Part shown: positions 1-13,700 of the stretch, piece after piece
How positions within the stretch are numbered: position 1 is the stretch's first letter
Layout of the letters: each line of letters begins with the position of its first letter
NCBI RefSeq assembly: GCF_963678635.1
Contig: NC_087063.1
Location: forward strand, 12,748,368-12,812,367
Direction of reading: 5' to 3'
Length of the DNA: 64,000 bases
DNA from: Symsagittifera roscoffensis
Lineage: Eukaryota; Xenacoelomorpha; Acoela; Convolutidae
Made by a program: the position numbers and the translations under genes
Notes under the pieces: generated by a model
The model's database searches: none
Seen by the model: the letters and a program-made list of their open reading frames with translations, nothing else
What the model was told of the DNA's origin: nothing

Positions 1-1517
1 AATTTCGAATTTCCAAGAGAAAAAACACATCATGTTAAAGCTCTTTGAATTTCAAGAATCTTTCAAGATTGGCAGTTTTTCATAAAACTTCCCAATTAGA
101 CAAGACAGTCAATTTTTTTATAAGAATAACCCAATTAGAAAAAACTTAGTCAGTAGATACATTTTACTATTCAGCTCGGATATCCAAAAAAAACAAGGAC
201 AGCCGGTTACTGTGCAAGTAGCACAGAATGTTCCGACCATAAGCTTAAAAACTACAAATAAAAGTTCACTACAGAGTTTACTGCAGATTACTAAGTTATT
301 CAAATTAGTGTCGCTTTTGTACGTGGTGTGTTGATAAAACAATACACACGCCTAAAAAATTAGTAAGTTAGGTATAATCGACAAGATTTATAGCCAACAC
401 AAAGAACACAAGAGTTATCGCCAAAAAAGAATAATAAAAAACGAAAAAAAAAAAACTCATTTTTTAAAATTTTTATGCCATTGAAGCGCCAAATATAGCA
501 TTCGAAATTATTTTCTGTTTGAAAAATGAGTTTTTTCATCCCAAATGACAAATTTAACAAGTTATCACACAGAAGCAATTTGGAGCTTTGCACTAATATT
601 GCGATACAACACAAACAAACAAAAAAACATGAAAAAAAACCGAAAAAGTGAGCATATGTCTCGATTAAAGATAGTCAGGAGCCCAGCTAAATTTATAGGT
701 AGCTCCTCGATAATTTTGGAATCCTGTCATACTGATGCGGGATGAAATGGGTTATTTCAAAAATTGGACTTTGCCAAAACCTTAGTTCGTTCTCTGCTAA
801 AATAAGTGAGAAAGAAATCTTCGCAAAGCTACTAGGGGATTTTGCAGGCACGCAGGGGGGTGCATGGGTGGTCTTTACATTGGTACCCTTTTAAGGAAAC
901 CGGTAGCGAAGTTTGAGAAAAACTTAAGATTTGCAAAAAAAATTCACGAAACTTTGGAAAGCGTCTCAAAAATTAAAATTGAATAAAAAACCCAATTCGA
1001 TACATTTTCATTCTACCTGTTTCCATCGAGCCGCCGCAATTTTAATTTAACATGCCAAACGAGACATTTGAAATTTTAATTGGCAACGGAACAAAACTTA
1101 CGAAGCGGAAACAAAGCCGACAACCTTTGATAGACACCAGTTGAGCCGAAAAAAAAGGATTTTTTACAAAAAAAAATTCAAGTCGCCCTGAATCTACAAT
1201 GATCAACACTTGCAACTACCATGATACTTGCTTACAGTAAAAAAAAATCCGTGATATGGCAACTAAGCTGACGAAACTTACGCAGAAAAACCAAAGTCCG
1301 ATTAGCCAATTATGTCTGTGATCGACTTGGTATTTTTGGCGTAATTTTTTATTAACTACGAAAAGCCAAAATGACCCAAAGATAAAAATCCTCAAAACTA
1401 AACTCACTCACGATTTTGCGCCATTTGCCATAAGCAAATAAATTGGAATAGAAATTGAAAAGAAATCGAAATTCAGGTCCTATAAAAAAACTTCCACGGA
1501 TTCTCATTTACACTTAC
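1..1517. other. Intron 14 of glycogen phosphorylase, no coding exon seen
   Basis: AT-rich sequence with homopolymer runs. I read both strands for the expected terminal phosphorylase exon and found none. The only recognisable item is the small hairpin repeat at 201-238. Confidence 0.6.
201..238 (+). repeat. Dispersed hairpin repeat, copy 1
   Basis: A ~38-bp sequence with CTGTGC, the loop AAGTA and GCACAG, followed by GAATGTTCCGAC. Related copies lie at 4973-5010, 14301-14338 and 55189-55230, all in the same orientation. Confidence 0.6.
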
Positions 1518-1719
1518 AGCATAGTGCCTTGCGACTCTGTCTTGTGCGGCGATGTACGCCTTGTAGTCGGCTAGCAGCATGTAGTGGTCGTGGTTGACCA
1601 GGTTGGAGTAGATGCCCTTGAACAGGTCAGGGTTCTCCCGGTTGAAGTATCCGTCTCTAATCATGTCACATACACACTTCAGCTCCGGATCTGCCTGGTA
1701 GAACGAGTACGGGTTGTAT
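1518..1719 (-). CDS. Glycogen phosphorylase exon 14 (residues 731-798)
   Basis: Begins [14 protein letters not shown] and ends [10 protein letters not shown] at donor GCT/gtaagt. The family continues about 45 residues with a SGKFSSDRTI-type C-terminus. No such coding stretch is visible in 1-1517, so the final exon is inferred to be beyond the window. Confidence 0.94.
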
Positions 1720-4700
1720 CTAAAACCAAACAATATTCATCTACTAGTCTTCTCGCCTAGTTAAAATGTCAATCATCTAGGATCTCTAAAACAAATCCAC
1801 TACAACGGGTCTGAGGTTTTTATTTTAAGAAAATGAGACATCTTCCAAAATCGTAAATCACTTAAGCTTAAGAGTACAAAAACAGTACAATTCGACAAAC
1901 TTTTCTGTTGCTTAAATGATACTATTATTGTAATTGTCGAGCTTTAATAGTTGTCTTAGGGGATCGATGTGTTACAGTTTAGACAGAGTTTGAAGTTGAA
2001 GTCCGATTACAACCCAACAACCCAAACACCTGTAAACACAGGGGCGGATTTAGGGGGGGTTATTTGCATTATTTTGAGATGTCGATTTTCGGCTGACCCT
2101 AAAATTTTTTTGAAGGCCTCAAAATATACTAATTTTGAGGGGGAAGCGCGCGCCAAAAAAAGCAATTTTTTTGGTTAAAATTTTCTAAAAAGTGCCTCAA
2201 ACCGCATTTTTTGGCATGTTTTTTTCTTCAAAAATTTGACTGCGGGGTCTTTTTAGTGCTTTGGCAGGGCTCGCAAAATCAAATAAGTCGACTTGAAAAA
2301 AAGGTTAACAAATTTTTTTTTTTAAATGCACAAACTCCTCTCCCTCCCTCCCTCCCCTCCCCCCCCCCCTCGAGAAAATCCTACATCCATTCCTGTTAAA
2401 ACAGATAGAAAAAAATCAAATAATCCAATGGCGATCTCTCAGAGGTTATATATGATAAAATAACTATGTGCTTGAAGTTCATTAGTTTCTATGATAATCT
2501 TCATTTGAAAACAAATAATTACTACTAAATAGAGCAGTTTTAGTGCAAGGATAAGCATGTAGAATACTACTGCACTTACCCCTTCTTCTTGAGTGCCTCG
2601 ACCTCGTTGACCTTCATGCCGAAAATGAACATGTCCTCCTTGTTGGTCAGCTCCTCCAGCATCTCCACATTGGCCCCGTCCAGGGTCCCAATCGTCACTG
2701 CCCCATTCAACATGAACTTCATGTTTCCAGTGCCACTCGCCTCCGTACCAGCTGTCGAGATCTGACAACAAACAGGGTAACAATGTCAATATCTTTTTAA
2801 AACCTTCTTGAAAACTCTTTGCCCAACATCGAAAGCTGTTTACAAAAATGGAAAACAAACCATGGCTTAAAAGGAATTATACTAGAAAGCTTGTTGCAAA
2901 ATAATGGGATTTCCGACTGTATTAATCAGATTCCAAGAACGTTAGAATAAGAAGCCTCTTGACATTTTTGCAATTGAAATCGGTTTCCTGTCTGTTTTGA
3001 AGCCTGTTCTTTTTCCTATATAAAAAGCATGTTCGTAATAAACATACCTGCTCGCTGAGATCTACGGCAGGGATGACTTTCTCAGCTAGGGAGACGCGGT
3101 AGTTCTCCAAGAACACCATCTTGAGCTTGGTGTTGACCATAGGGTCGCTGTTGACCACTCGAGCGACTCGACAGAACAGGTTGATGATCTGCTTTGCTGT
3201 CCAATACCCGGGAGCAGCCTAGCAACAGCACAACAGATAAAACTCAAAAAATGTGCTCATGATGTAGAAGACTTATTCAGAAACATTCATTGCCACATAC
3301 GGATTTTCTTTTTTGATCAATTTGTGAAAGCTCAAATGAGGTAATTTTCTCTACCATATTTGCAAAGACTCATAATTTTACGAGATAGGCTCATAACAAG
3401 TGACAAGTTCATACCTTTCCACCGATCATGATGGTTCTAGGGACGATGTTGGCATTCGGATTCGCCTTGATTCCTAAACAAAATTCGGAGGTCTGAGATA
3501 ATGATGAGGTGATGAGATTAGTCCTATTCTGCGCATTTGAGGTACCATACGGGGTTGTTCAGTATTTCTTAAATTCTTCTACAACAATTTGGTAAATCGA
3601 TTCCCCGGTTTAACAGGTTTGATGGCTTATCTCGGGATTGCACAACTCGTGCGTCTATAAAAAGCAAGTATGGCCTTGTAATGTAGGTTCAATTCCCGTC
3701 CCTCTCTACTGGAATCCACATATTTTGAAAAGCGGACTCACTATTGTAGAGAGTGATTGCGTGGAGGATGTTCATGAGCTGTCGCTTGTACTCGTGGATC
3801 CTCTTCACTTGGCAGTCGAACAGAGAGTGGCAGTCCACTTTGATGCCGTACTCCTTCTCTATGTAATGTGCCAGTCGCTGCTTGTTCTCATTCTTCACCT
3901 ACACACACACCCAAACATAAACAACCGAACAAATCGCAACTGGCGATCAAATGTAAAATCTACATCAAAAACCAATACTCTGAAATTGACTTGTAATCCG
4001 GTACACAACCTAACTTTAAAGCATTAAAAATGACAATTATTTCACGGAAACTAAAAGAGATTCACAGTCCACAAGTTTCCGAAGCCTGAATGCCATGTTC
4101 TCAAGTTTCATGTTTCTTTTACCGCATGTTTCTCATCAACTCGCGAATTTCTATCTCTTGTAACCAATCCTTTGAGGCTCATTCAGTTAAATTCAAACAA
4201 ACAATTGCTTTAATTTCCAGCGTTACCCGTTCTGGTGGTACTTCCGCACTATCCTGCTAATTATCAGCATCAGACTTTGGTAAGCGGAGCTCATTTAAGT
4301 TATTTTTCATTCAAATTGTGATTTAGCTGTTTTTAGTTGGCCACCATGCAGCTAGCTGGACAAAGGAACAATTACAGTTTCTCAGTAAAAAAAAACTTGG
4401 AAGCAACCCTCAGTCAATTCAAACTATCGTTATCCTCTCCTTCACTCTTAATTTAAAATGCTTAATTTAGAATGCTTAGGGGAGATTTCTCTCACTCCTG
4501 TTTGGAAAGAAATCCCCAGACATTTTTACAAACCATGAATATTGAATAGCTCTGATTAACGCTAACGGTCAACAGAGGATAGAAAAATCCTTATTTGAGA
4601 ATACGAAAAGAAGCTAAGACGATTTTAAAAAGCTACAACAAATCGAAGCAACTTTTAACGGCTTATTAATCTGAAACTGAGAGATAAATACAGCCGACAG

Positions 4701-7700
4701 ACAAATGAAAACGAGAAAACAGTCAATGAAGACAAGACAATAGAAAAAAAAACATTAAAAAAACGAATTTCCTTGAGCCTTGGTAAAAACTAACTCAATT
4801 AAAAAAAAATAGTATTCCGCTAGTAAACTTTACATTTGAAATCCAGTTTGTGAATTTAATCCGAATTCACATTTTGCGTGCCATCTGTGCGATTTTATTG
4901 TTGGAGAAATTCATATATTTATCATTACGCAAATGAATGAAGTAAATTTATAAAAATCAAATCGCAAAAGGATAGCCAGTTGGAGTGCAAGGAGCACAGA
5001 AATCCGACCACGAAAAAAAAAAACATTTTTTTTTGCAAATTGTGATATTTCTTGTTTATTTGGCTATGAGCGAATCTGAACTAAAGCCTAGAAAATAAAA
5101 TTCGATAGATAAGAGTAGAAAACGCATATTTTACATAGGTTTTATCAAACTAATAATCAAAGAAAAGAAACGAAGTTTCATAAACTAATATTCCTTGAGT
5201 AAAACTAAGTTTCGACAACTTATTTCCGCATTATCGCTCGAAATTAGACCAAACATCAAAAAATTTTAACAGCGAAAACAGCGGAAAAAAATTAATAGGG
5301 TTCGAATCACGACTGTAGAAGCTTTAATATAACATATCACACAACCCCTTCCAACTATTTTTGTGGTACGCGATTTTGCGAGAAAAAAAAAACAAAAAAA
5401 AGAACATCCAAATACAAAAATCCTTCCCACCGTCAGTGGTCGGAACAAAAAGCAATTGGGCAAAAAAATTGCCAAAAAAACACAACTTTCTGAGCCAAAA
5501 AATAGATATCTGAATTTACAGAAACACTGCAAACATACAGTTGGACACAATAAGAGAATACGAGCGAATAAAAATCAAGAAGTAGGTTCAAAAAAGTTAG
5601 ATAAAAATAAAAATTCAAAGGGTTAGGAAAACACTGACCACTAAGGTAAAACAACCACAAACCTCGGCCATCAAAGTCTACAGCCCTACACAACAAAGCT
5701 ACTAAGGCTTGAAAAACCAAAACACTTGACTCTTTAAAAAAGAAATTTCGCGTGCTATAAAGCATCCCAATACTATGCATCAAAGTGCCACCAAAATGAG
5801 CACTTTTTTAAGCTAGTTGGATTGGAAAATAATAATAACGCAATGCTTACAAGATTGTTTGTGTAAAAAGAGTCAATCAACTAAACGAAACCGAAAAAAG
5901 ATAGTCGTGAAAAACTTTCCATTTTTATGTTTCAAAGACACAATGAATCACGTTAAAGTTTTTTTAAAAATCAAATACTTCCAATATTTTTACAAGGTAC
6001 AAAAAAGTTTTTTGGATTAAAATTCAAACCGTTCATTTAAACTTATTAACGAATAATCTAATTTCGAAAAACGTAACTACCTAAAGAAGAAACAACAATT
6101 TTTATTGAAAAATCAATTTTCGAAAAAAAACAAGATGGTCTTAAAACTCTTGAAAAATTTGATTGACACTTTTCATTTAAATAAATCCAATTTGAAAAAA
6201 CTGGATCAATAGGTAAATATTTCCGAAACTAGAAATCGACCACAATCATTGCGTTTTATACAATTTTGCTATTCGATATTGGAGTTTGCCTTCCTTTCAA
6301 CAAAGGAAACGAATTGAATTTAAAAAAAACCGCCGAACTAAATTTGAGCCTAAATGAATTCTGAAGACTTTTCCTGAAAAAAAATCATCACTACCTATTT
6401 AAGACTTTGAACTACGTTCAACGACTCTTTAAAAAAGAATATTTGTCAGTTTTTTGATAAACAAACAGAATTAGAGAACATTTGGAAAAAGACAGTTGGC
6501 CACCAGACAGTTGGCAAAATATCAAAACTCCAGGAAAGTAAAAATCAAAGAAAAAAACTACCACGTTCAACCATCAACTGCGCTCATTCACGATTAAAAA
6601 TCATCATTTGACTCTTTAATCAACTCTATAAAGAATCCCAGGTTGACTATTGGAGTTTGCTCTAGATTATAAATGCAAAAATTGCTAACAGATTTTTAGC
6701 GACTTGAGCAATTTCCAAGGAAATATTTATAGCATTTTCACTGCAACTCAGCTCAACTTCACTGGAAACGCAATTCTCTAAATCAAATCAATGTATTGGT
6801 AATTTCAATGCATCGCACATCCCAATAAACCTTAAAAAGCGTGCAGAAAACACGAGACATAGACCTAAATAAGTGAAAACTCACTGTGTTGATTAACATT
6901 ATTGATTCAATGAATGTGAACAGCTCAAGCTTGTGATAAAATTAACTTAACTTACCCTTGAAACGGCCATCAGGAACTGAGGATCCTCCGCCCATTGCTC
7001 CAGTTTCCTCAGCTGGCTCAGATCTGTCAGCCAGTCGTCACTGCCCAATTTCTCCACAATCAAGTCAGCCAGAGAAGGGTTGCACAACACCAACCAACGT
7101 CTGCAAAGGTGCAAATTACGAAAAACTGAACCAAATTGAACTTCATGTTTAAATTACCAAACAAGACCATTTAGATTACAGCAACACACTGATTCACGCG
7201 CAATTTACCACTCGCGCCGAATGTAACTTCAGCGGAGCGAGCCACGGCTGCTTGCCAATGCCGAGTTTTAAAATAGCTTTCAAACCGAGCTGAATTGTCT
7301 TTTGCTGCGAGCTGACGCGGTACCAAGAGTTTGTGAACAAAGAGCTCCTTCATCAACAATAAACAAAGAGGCAAACATTTAAAAATTATTTTGCAGCACT
7401 TTTAAACACAGTGGCGAATCGAAATTTTAAATTACTTGCGATAAAATACAAGCGCAGCATTGCAAGCTAGCAAATACAAAGAGATAGAATTTTAAAATCA
7501 AAATTTCGAAATATTTTTTTTTTGCTAAAATTGAAAATCATTTCAGAAAAACAGCCGAAAAGCAACCATCACTTTTGGATAAATTTTTAAAATTTACCGA
7601 ACGGCCACTGAGCCTACAACAAGTGGGTAAACACCATTTGTTGAGCCGAGTACAAAAAACGCCATTAGAAACTGTTGTCAATTTTTTTTGAGCAGTTAAA

Positions 7701-10700
7701 TTTTAAAACTTGCAACCTCCTGAATTTTTCAAAAAAAAAAAATCGTTTTTTGCCGTTGAAGCGACAAGAAAATGATTTTCAATTTTTGCAAAAAAAAAAA
7801 AACATTTTTACAAAACTTTGTTATTCCGTCTCTCTTTGTATAAAGTAACAGAGCCGATAAAACATACGATGAAACCATTGATTCCGAATAAAGCTTTTAA
7901 GCGAAAAGAAGAAGGAAAACCAAAGAAAAATGCGAAGTCAGGGTTATGAATTTTTACAAATTACACGAGTCAATCAAAAACACTTGCATTTACGATGATA
8001 AGTGCTGACAGCTTAAGAAACTTCCCCATGTGACATCTAAGCCAAAAAAAACATAAGCAAACAAATGAAAGTCCGACAATTCAATTTTTACAGGAAAGAA
8101 ATGCAATTTCATACATACTGGAAAAAAAACAGGTCCGGCCGGGACTCAAACCCCAGACCTTAGGGCACAATGGCAATCGCGTTACCTCTCGAAACGGTAA
8201 AGACACTCAAAGTTGCTAATTTTACTAAACGTGACGTTTAAACGCAGATAACTATCGAAATTTTAGTCTGTGATAGAAACAATTGACTGTCCGTAATATC
8301 AGACTTCCAATCATTAGCTTCGGATACCAACAAACAATTGACTGTCCGTATTAGCAGACTTCCAATCATTAGCTTCTGATACTTACTTCCTCTTCGCAGA
8401 AAAAATGTTACCTATGTGTTAAATTTTTACCTTGGCGTGATTCCGTTAGTCTTGTTCTGGAACTTTTCTGGTTCCATATCAAAGAAGTCCTTGAACACTG
8501 TTTCTTTGATGATCTCGCTGTGGAGAGCGGCCACTCCGTTGATGGCATGAGATCCCACTATAGACAAGTGGGCCATGTTGATCCTCTTCTCCGGCAACTC
8601 CTCAACTATGGACATGCGGCCCATACGAGGGAAGTCTCCCGGCCACTTTTGCGCCACTTTGTCCATGAAGCGCTGGTTGATCTCGTAGATGATGTTCAAG
8701 TGTCTCGGCAGCAGAAACTCCAACATTTTCACAGACCATCTGCAACAATTATCTATCTTCTACATTGCTACACGTTTTTGAGAGCTTTCACGCTCTTTGT
8801 TTATTCAAAACAGTAGGTATGAGCTAAAAAATACTAGACGTATACTCATTTGAAAATTTCATGCATCATACACTTTTCATTTGTTATGAAATTAGATTAC
8901 TTGTCCAATTGAGTGGACAACTAGGCCCAAAAATAAGATCTATGCCAACCTCTCAAGAGCTTCGGGCAGCACAGTATGGTTAGTGTAGGCCATACATCTT
9001 TGGGTCAGACTCCACGCATCGTCCCAGCTCATTCCCTCGATGTCAACTAGGATGCGCATCATCTCCGGAATAGCGAGTGAGGGATGAGTATCATTCAACT
9101 GGATCGCCACCTTGTCCGGTAGTTTCGACAGGTCTACTCTTGATTTGTCCAGGGTGCCAAACTTGGACACCTTGAAGCGTCTGAGGAGATCCTGGAGAGA
9201 CGCAGCTACCAGGAAGTACTCCTGTTTCAGTCGCAATTCTTTCCCCTCGATGAACTGAAAAGCATGATCAGAATTCCACGCCAGGTCAAGGTAGCCAAAA
9301 CTCTTACACTTATCATTCCAAACAATTTCGATACGTTCCCCTGGTTTTTCAACCAAGCATGGCTTATTTTTGAAAATTCAACCAGAGAAAACTCGACCTA
9401 AGAAGCAATTTGATCACATTGACGTGTCGTATTTCTTTGATTATTTACTGCAAAGGATATCCTGAATTTTCATCCAGTTACGATTGAATCTTTATTGGAG
9501 AGGGAGGTATATATTCACGTTTTGACATCCTGCATTTGTTATTTGAGATAAGCTGAATACACCACTCTTAGTCTACTAACTCGCTACAGCATGTAAACAG
9601 GGAACTTGACTGAGAGCTGTTTTTTTATTCCTTTCCAATAGAAACAATAAATAATTCCCTGAAATAGTCGTCCGTGGCTTTTGATTTCCTTTTTCACTAG
9701 CAGACTTTTCCTTCATGACAAGATTTCAGCTTTAATTTCACCACATACATTCATTCATTCTGGTGATTAAAAATTTAAACACTTTCCTATGTAACTAGAA
9801 CTACACGCCTCTTTGTTACATCTGACAAGACTGAAAAAAACATCTAATACAAAACAGAATAGCTGGTGCATGGCCAGTCAATCCGTTCATGTATTTATCA
9901 CGCTTCATTCAAGTTATTTTTCATAGCTCATTCACTTGACACAATACTCTGACAGGTAAAATTATTTGTAGCTTAAGCTTCGAGATATTGACCTTCATTG
10001 CCAATATTAGACAGCATGCAAATCTGTGCTACAACATTCTGCTTGTTACTCAACAAGGTTCTTGCATTCGTATCGTATTCATGTGGAAACCAACTTCAGT
10101 TTAAGATTCCCTAGAGTAATGGAAATGCAAGGCAAAATCTGGTCGATAAACATTAATTGTCTAGGTATTCTTGACGCCATGTAGAATGGCTCAAAGGGGA
10201 AACCGAATGTAGAGCTTAAGAAGCATGCTAAACTTAGGTCTGCTGAACTGACTGAGACGAAAATGACACACCAATTGCAAACAATTGAAGAACAAAATAG
10301 AGCAAATGAATGTAAATCAGTAGTCAGATAAAAACCATTCAAAGAATAAAATATGACAAAACAAGCATACGTATTCAAGAACAGACACCAATGCAATTAA
10401 AAATACACATTGCAGTACCTGAAAAAAAGTTAAGAAAAAACTACACAATAAATGGGAACATTTAACCAAATTAAGCGATTTCATAATTGGACTAAATTAA
10501 TTTAAATCTAAATGTTTTTCAAGCTTTTTGATTGTTTTCAAAGTAAAAGGAGGAACGTTGCGTTGATTGAAGAGATAAAATAGTAGGTTCCATTTTGAAA
10601 AAAGGTTGCAACGAAAAAAATTGCAAAAAACCGTTCACTTTCTCTCTTTCAGATGCACTTACATTGTCATTGGGGTACAGCACTCGCGAGATGTTCTCCG

Positions 10701-13700
10701 CCAAGTTGCGGTCACAAACGGCATTCAAGTAGTCTCCTACATTGACTAAAACAACCGGAAACATACTAACACAATGTTAAACATTTGAAAAGACCACCAT
10801 TCAAAAGATCAGCACCCATTTACGACCACATTTTTTTATTGCATAACTGAATTACGCTGTTCAATTAGCTTTAAGCCAAAATCGTATAGTGCGAAGACTT
10901 CTCAAGGATTTGAAAAAAAAACTTTATTTAGTCATCCACTTACTCCTTAATATTGCACTTTTTGACACATAACAGAATTTGCGATACAACACATACAAAT
11001 AGCATAGTAAGCCAGCAGACAGAAAATAAGATGGAAGCTACGAAGCCGAACAAACTATTTAGATAAAATTTTCAAATGGCATGTGTCACGAATAATGTCC
11101 AATTGAGGTAAAAAGACATGAAACACAATGCCCATTGTTTAATTCGAGCTGAGACAAAATTTACGGACTAGTAAATGTCAGAAAATGCTTGTGCAGACGT
11201 CCATTGAGCCAAAAATTTTATTAATTTTTTTCATTAAAAGCTATAAAAGTTTTAGGTTGTTACGTCGCCTTTGCACGATTCCTCATCAAAAAAAATTTTT
11301 TCCCCTTTAATCTACCATTATGAGGCACGTAACAGCATGATATTTCCATTCTAAATTTATTTAAGCCGATGAACCTTTAAATTAAAAACATGAAAAAAAC
11401 TATACAAAATCTTGAAACTCAACTGCCTGCATCACCAAATGTTAGACACAGCGCTCTTAAATGGTTTAAGCTCTTTAATTTTTCAAATGCTTTGGAAATT
11501 AAGTAGATGAAAAAAAGCAGGCTCGCGACAATCAGACAATTCAAATTTTCCCAGAAAAAATTCCATAGATTAAAAAACATATCCAACAGGCATTTGGAAA
11601 ATAGTCAACGAACGTAAGGACACAGAAAAAATTGATTTCAATTTTCGAATTTCAAAAATTATGAAGCGTATCAAAAAAATGACAATAAACACAGAGGCGA
11701 GGCTGAGCTTCGCACCACTTGCGATAGAAAAATGAATGACTATCATTAAAAACAAATGAAAACTAAATAAAAATCTTCAAAAATCGTTTTTCTCAACAAA
11801 AATTGCAGCAAAAGCCCAAATTATCTGGAGCGAAATTACATGCACTAATGGAAAACTCACATGGAGCTTTCGGAGTGCTAGAAAAAACCAAAGTTTGAAA
11901 AAAGTCCTTTCTGCGGGACTAAGTCGACAAAATATGCAGAGACAATAAATAAAACACTGCGAAAATTTTCAGTATGCTGAAAAAACAGGTTTCGACCGAA
12001 TCAAACTCCCGGGATTTCAAGTCTCAAGCATGGGTGTTACAAAAACTTGGAAAAAATCTGAACCTTCAAAAAATCAAGTCCTCTGACCGTTTTCTCAGTC
12101 TTTCTCACAAAGCCAAAAATACATGAGCAGAGCCCTTTAAACTGAAAAAAAATTCAAGGCCAATTCCCCCTCGAAACGCACACATGCGCATACAAAAATT
12201 GTTTTCATTCATTAAACGACGCAAAATGAGGGCTCTAGGCCGATATATAGGCCGAAACTAATACAGCCGAAAAAGAATAAATTTTAACAAATCGAGTTAG
12301 TAAAATTTTAATAAATTAAAAGCATATTTCGATTAGGCTGGAAATTTAAAATGCTATCAAGCCCAAAATATTTCTGTTGCAACAGAAACGCTGAGTAGAT
12401 GAAAGAGTTTAGGAGATGAAACTTGTGAACAAAATTATTTACGGGAAAAAGTCTAGTTAGTACCCGATTGCAACAGCCTTGCCTGTCGCAAGGGTAATCG
12501 AAAGTCGAACCCAAGTTGCAGGAATAAATCAAAAACTCTTTCACTTACAATGCTATTGCTTACAGCGCAAGAAAGTTCCACAAAACAGACAGACAGAAAA
12601 AAGGTCGACGGGCTGCATGAGTCGAAGCTTAATGATTTGAAATTATTATTAATTCAGCTATAAAATTATTCAAGTAATTGTTTAACGATTTGTTAGCCTG
12701 AAAAAAGTCTATATGCCGATTTGATATTGCTTACTAGCTCGCTTGCGTAATAATGTAAATCGGTTTATTTATCTAGTAAGTTTCTGATACTTCGGTTTAT
12801 TGAGCTCAGTTCCCTGTATACATTCATCGGTGTACTCACATGAGCTCAGGTGGAAGGCGGTGGGTGCCTTGGCAGACCACAGTCGCAGAGTGTTCACATA
12901 GTTGTTTCGGAAGCCAGGAATGGGAGTGTCATACGGCATTGCCATCACTACCTATCAAGCACTAGGATTTAAATATTTAATACCAAATTTTTGAGCCGTG
13001 TTATAAAGTAAACCTAGCCAAGTGACTAAAAAATAAGCTATTTAACTTCGATTCATTTTTTCACAAAGAGGCGAAGGTGCACTTTGCAATCACAAGCGAG
13101 AAAACGGTAAAAAGAAGCTCTATAAAGGTAAAACAATGAAAAAAGGAAAGAAAAGGCAAAAATACGCCGTAAAAATTGTGTCGAGCCCCCGAACTCGAGT
13201 TTAAGAGTCACGCTTCCTCGCCATGATCTTTCGAAAATCGGCAATCACTAGCCAGAAATAAAGCAAATAAAACAGATGCTTAGTTAATTGCCAATTCTAT
13301 GCCAGCAAAGAGCCACCAAATGAGCACTTTTATTTGCAAAATAGGAGAGAACAAAATGTGAAATCGTAAGCTAGCTTTTCTACATTCAGTAAAGAAGGGG
13401 TGGCATGATGACTCTTAATTATTCGAAAAGTTGAAACTTGGTAAAATGAACGATCGACCTGTACAATTTTTAAAGGAAGGTTGGAAAATATAATTGATAC
13501 CTCGGTGTCGACCCACTGCGGCGCTCCTCCCTCCTTGGGGTAGTGAAGTTTGCCGTAGAAGTGCACCGGGATCTGGTACTCTGGTCTTGCAATCTCCCAT
13601 GGGTTGCCAAACTTGAGCCAATCATCAGTCTCCTCATGTTGCTCATCATTGAAAATCTTCTGGGTGAAGATTCCGTAGTCGTATCTGATCCCGTATCCAT

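Noticed and set aside
2211-2399. 62-codon plus-strand frame ending in a proline/serine run
   Set aside because: It lies wholly within the intron 13 MITE and the run comes from its CCCT repeat.
5363-5783. Overlapping 87- and 116-codon frames in intron 9
   Set aside because: Low-complexity K/N or F-rich translations of AT-rich sequence within a well-defined intron.
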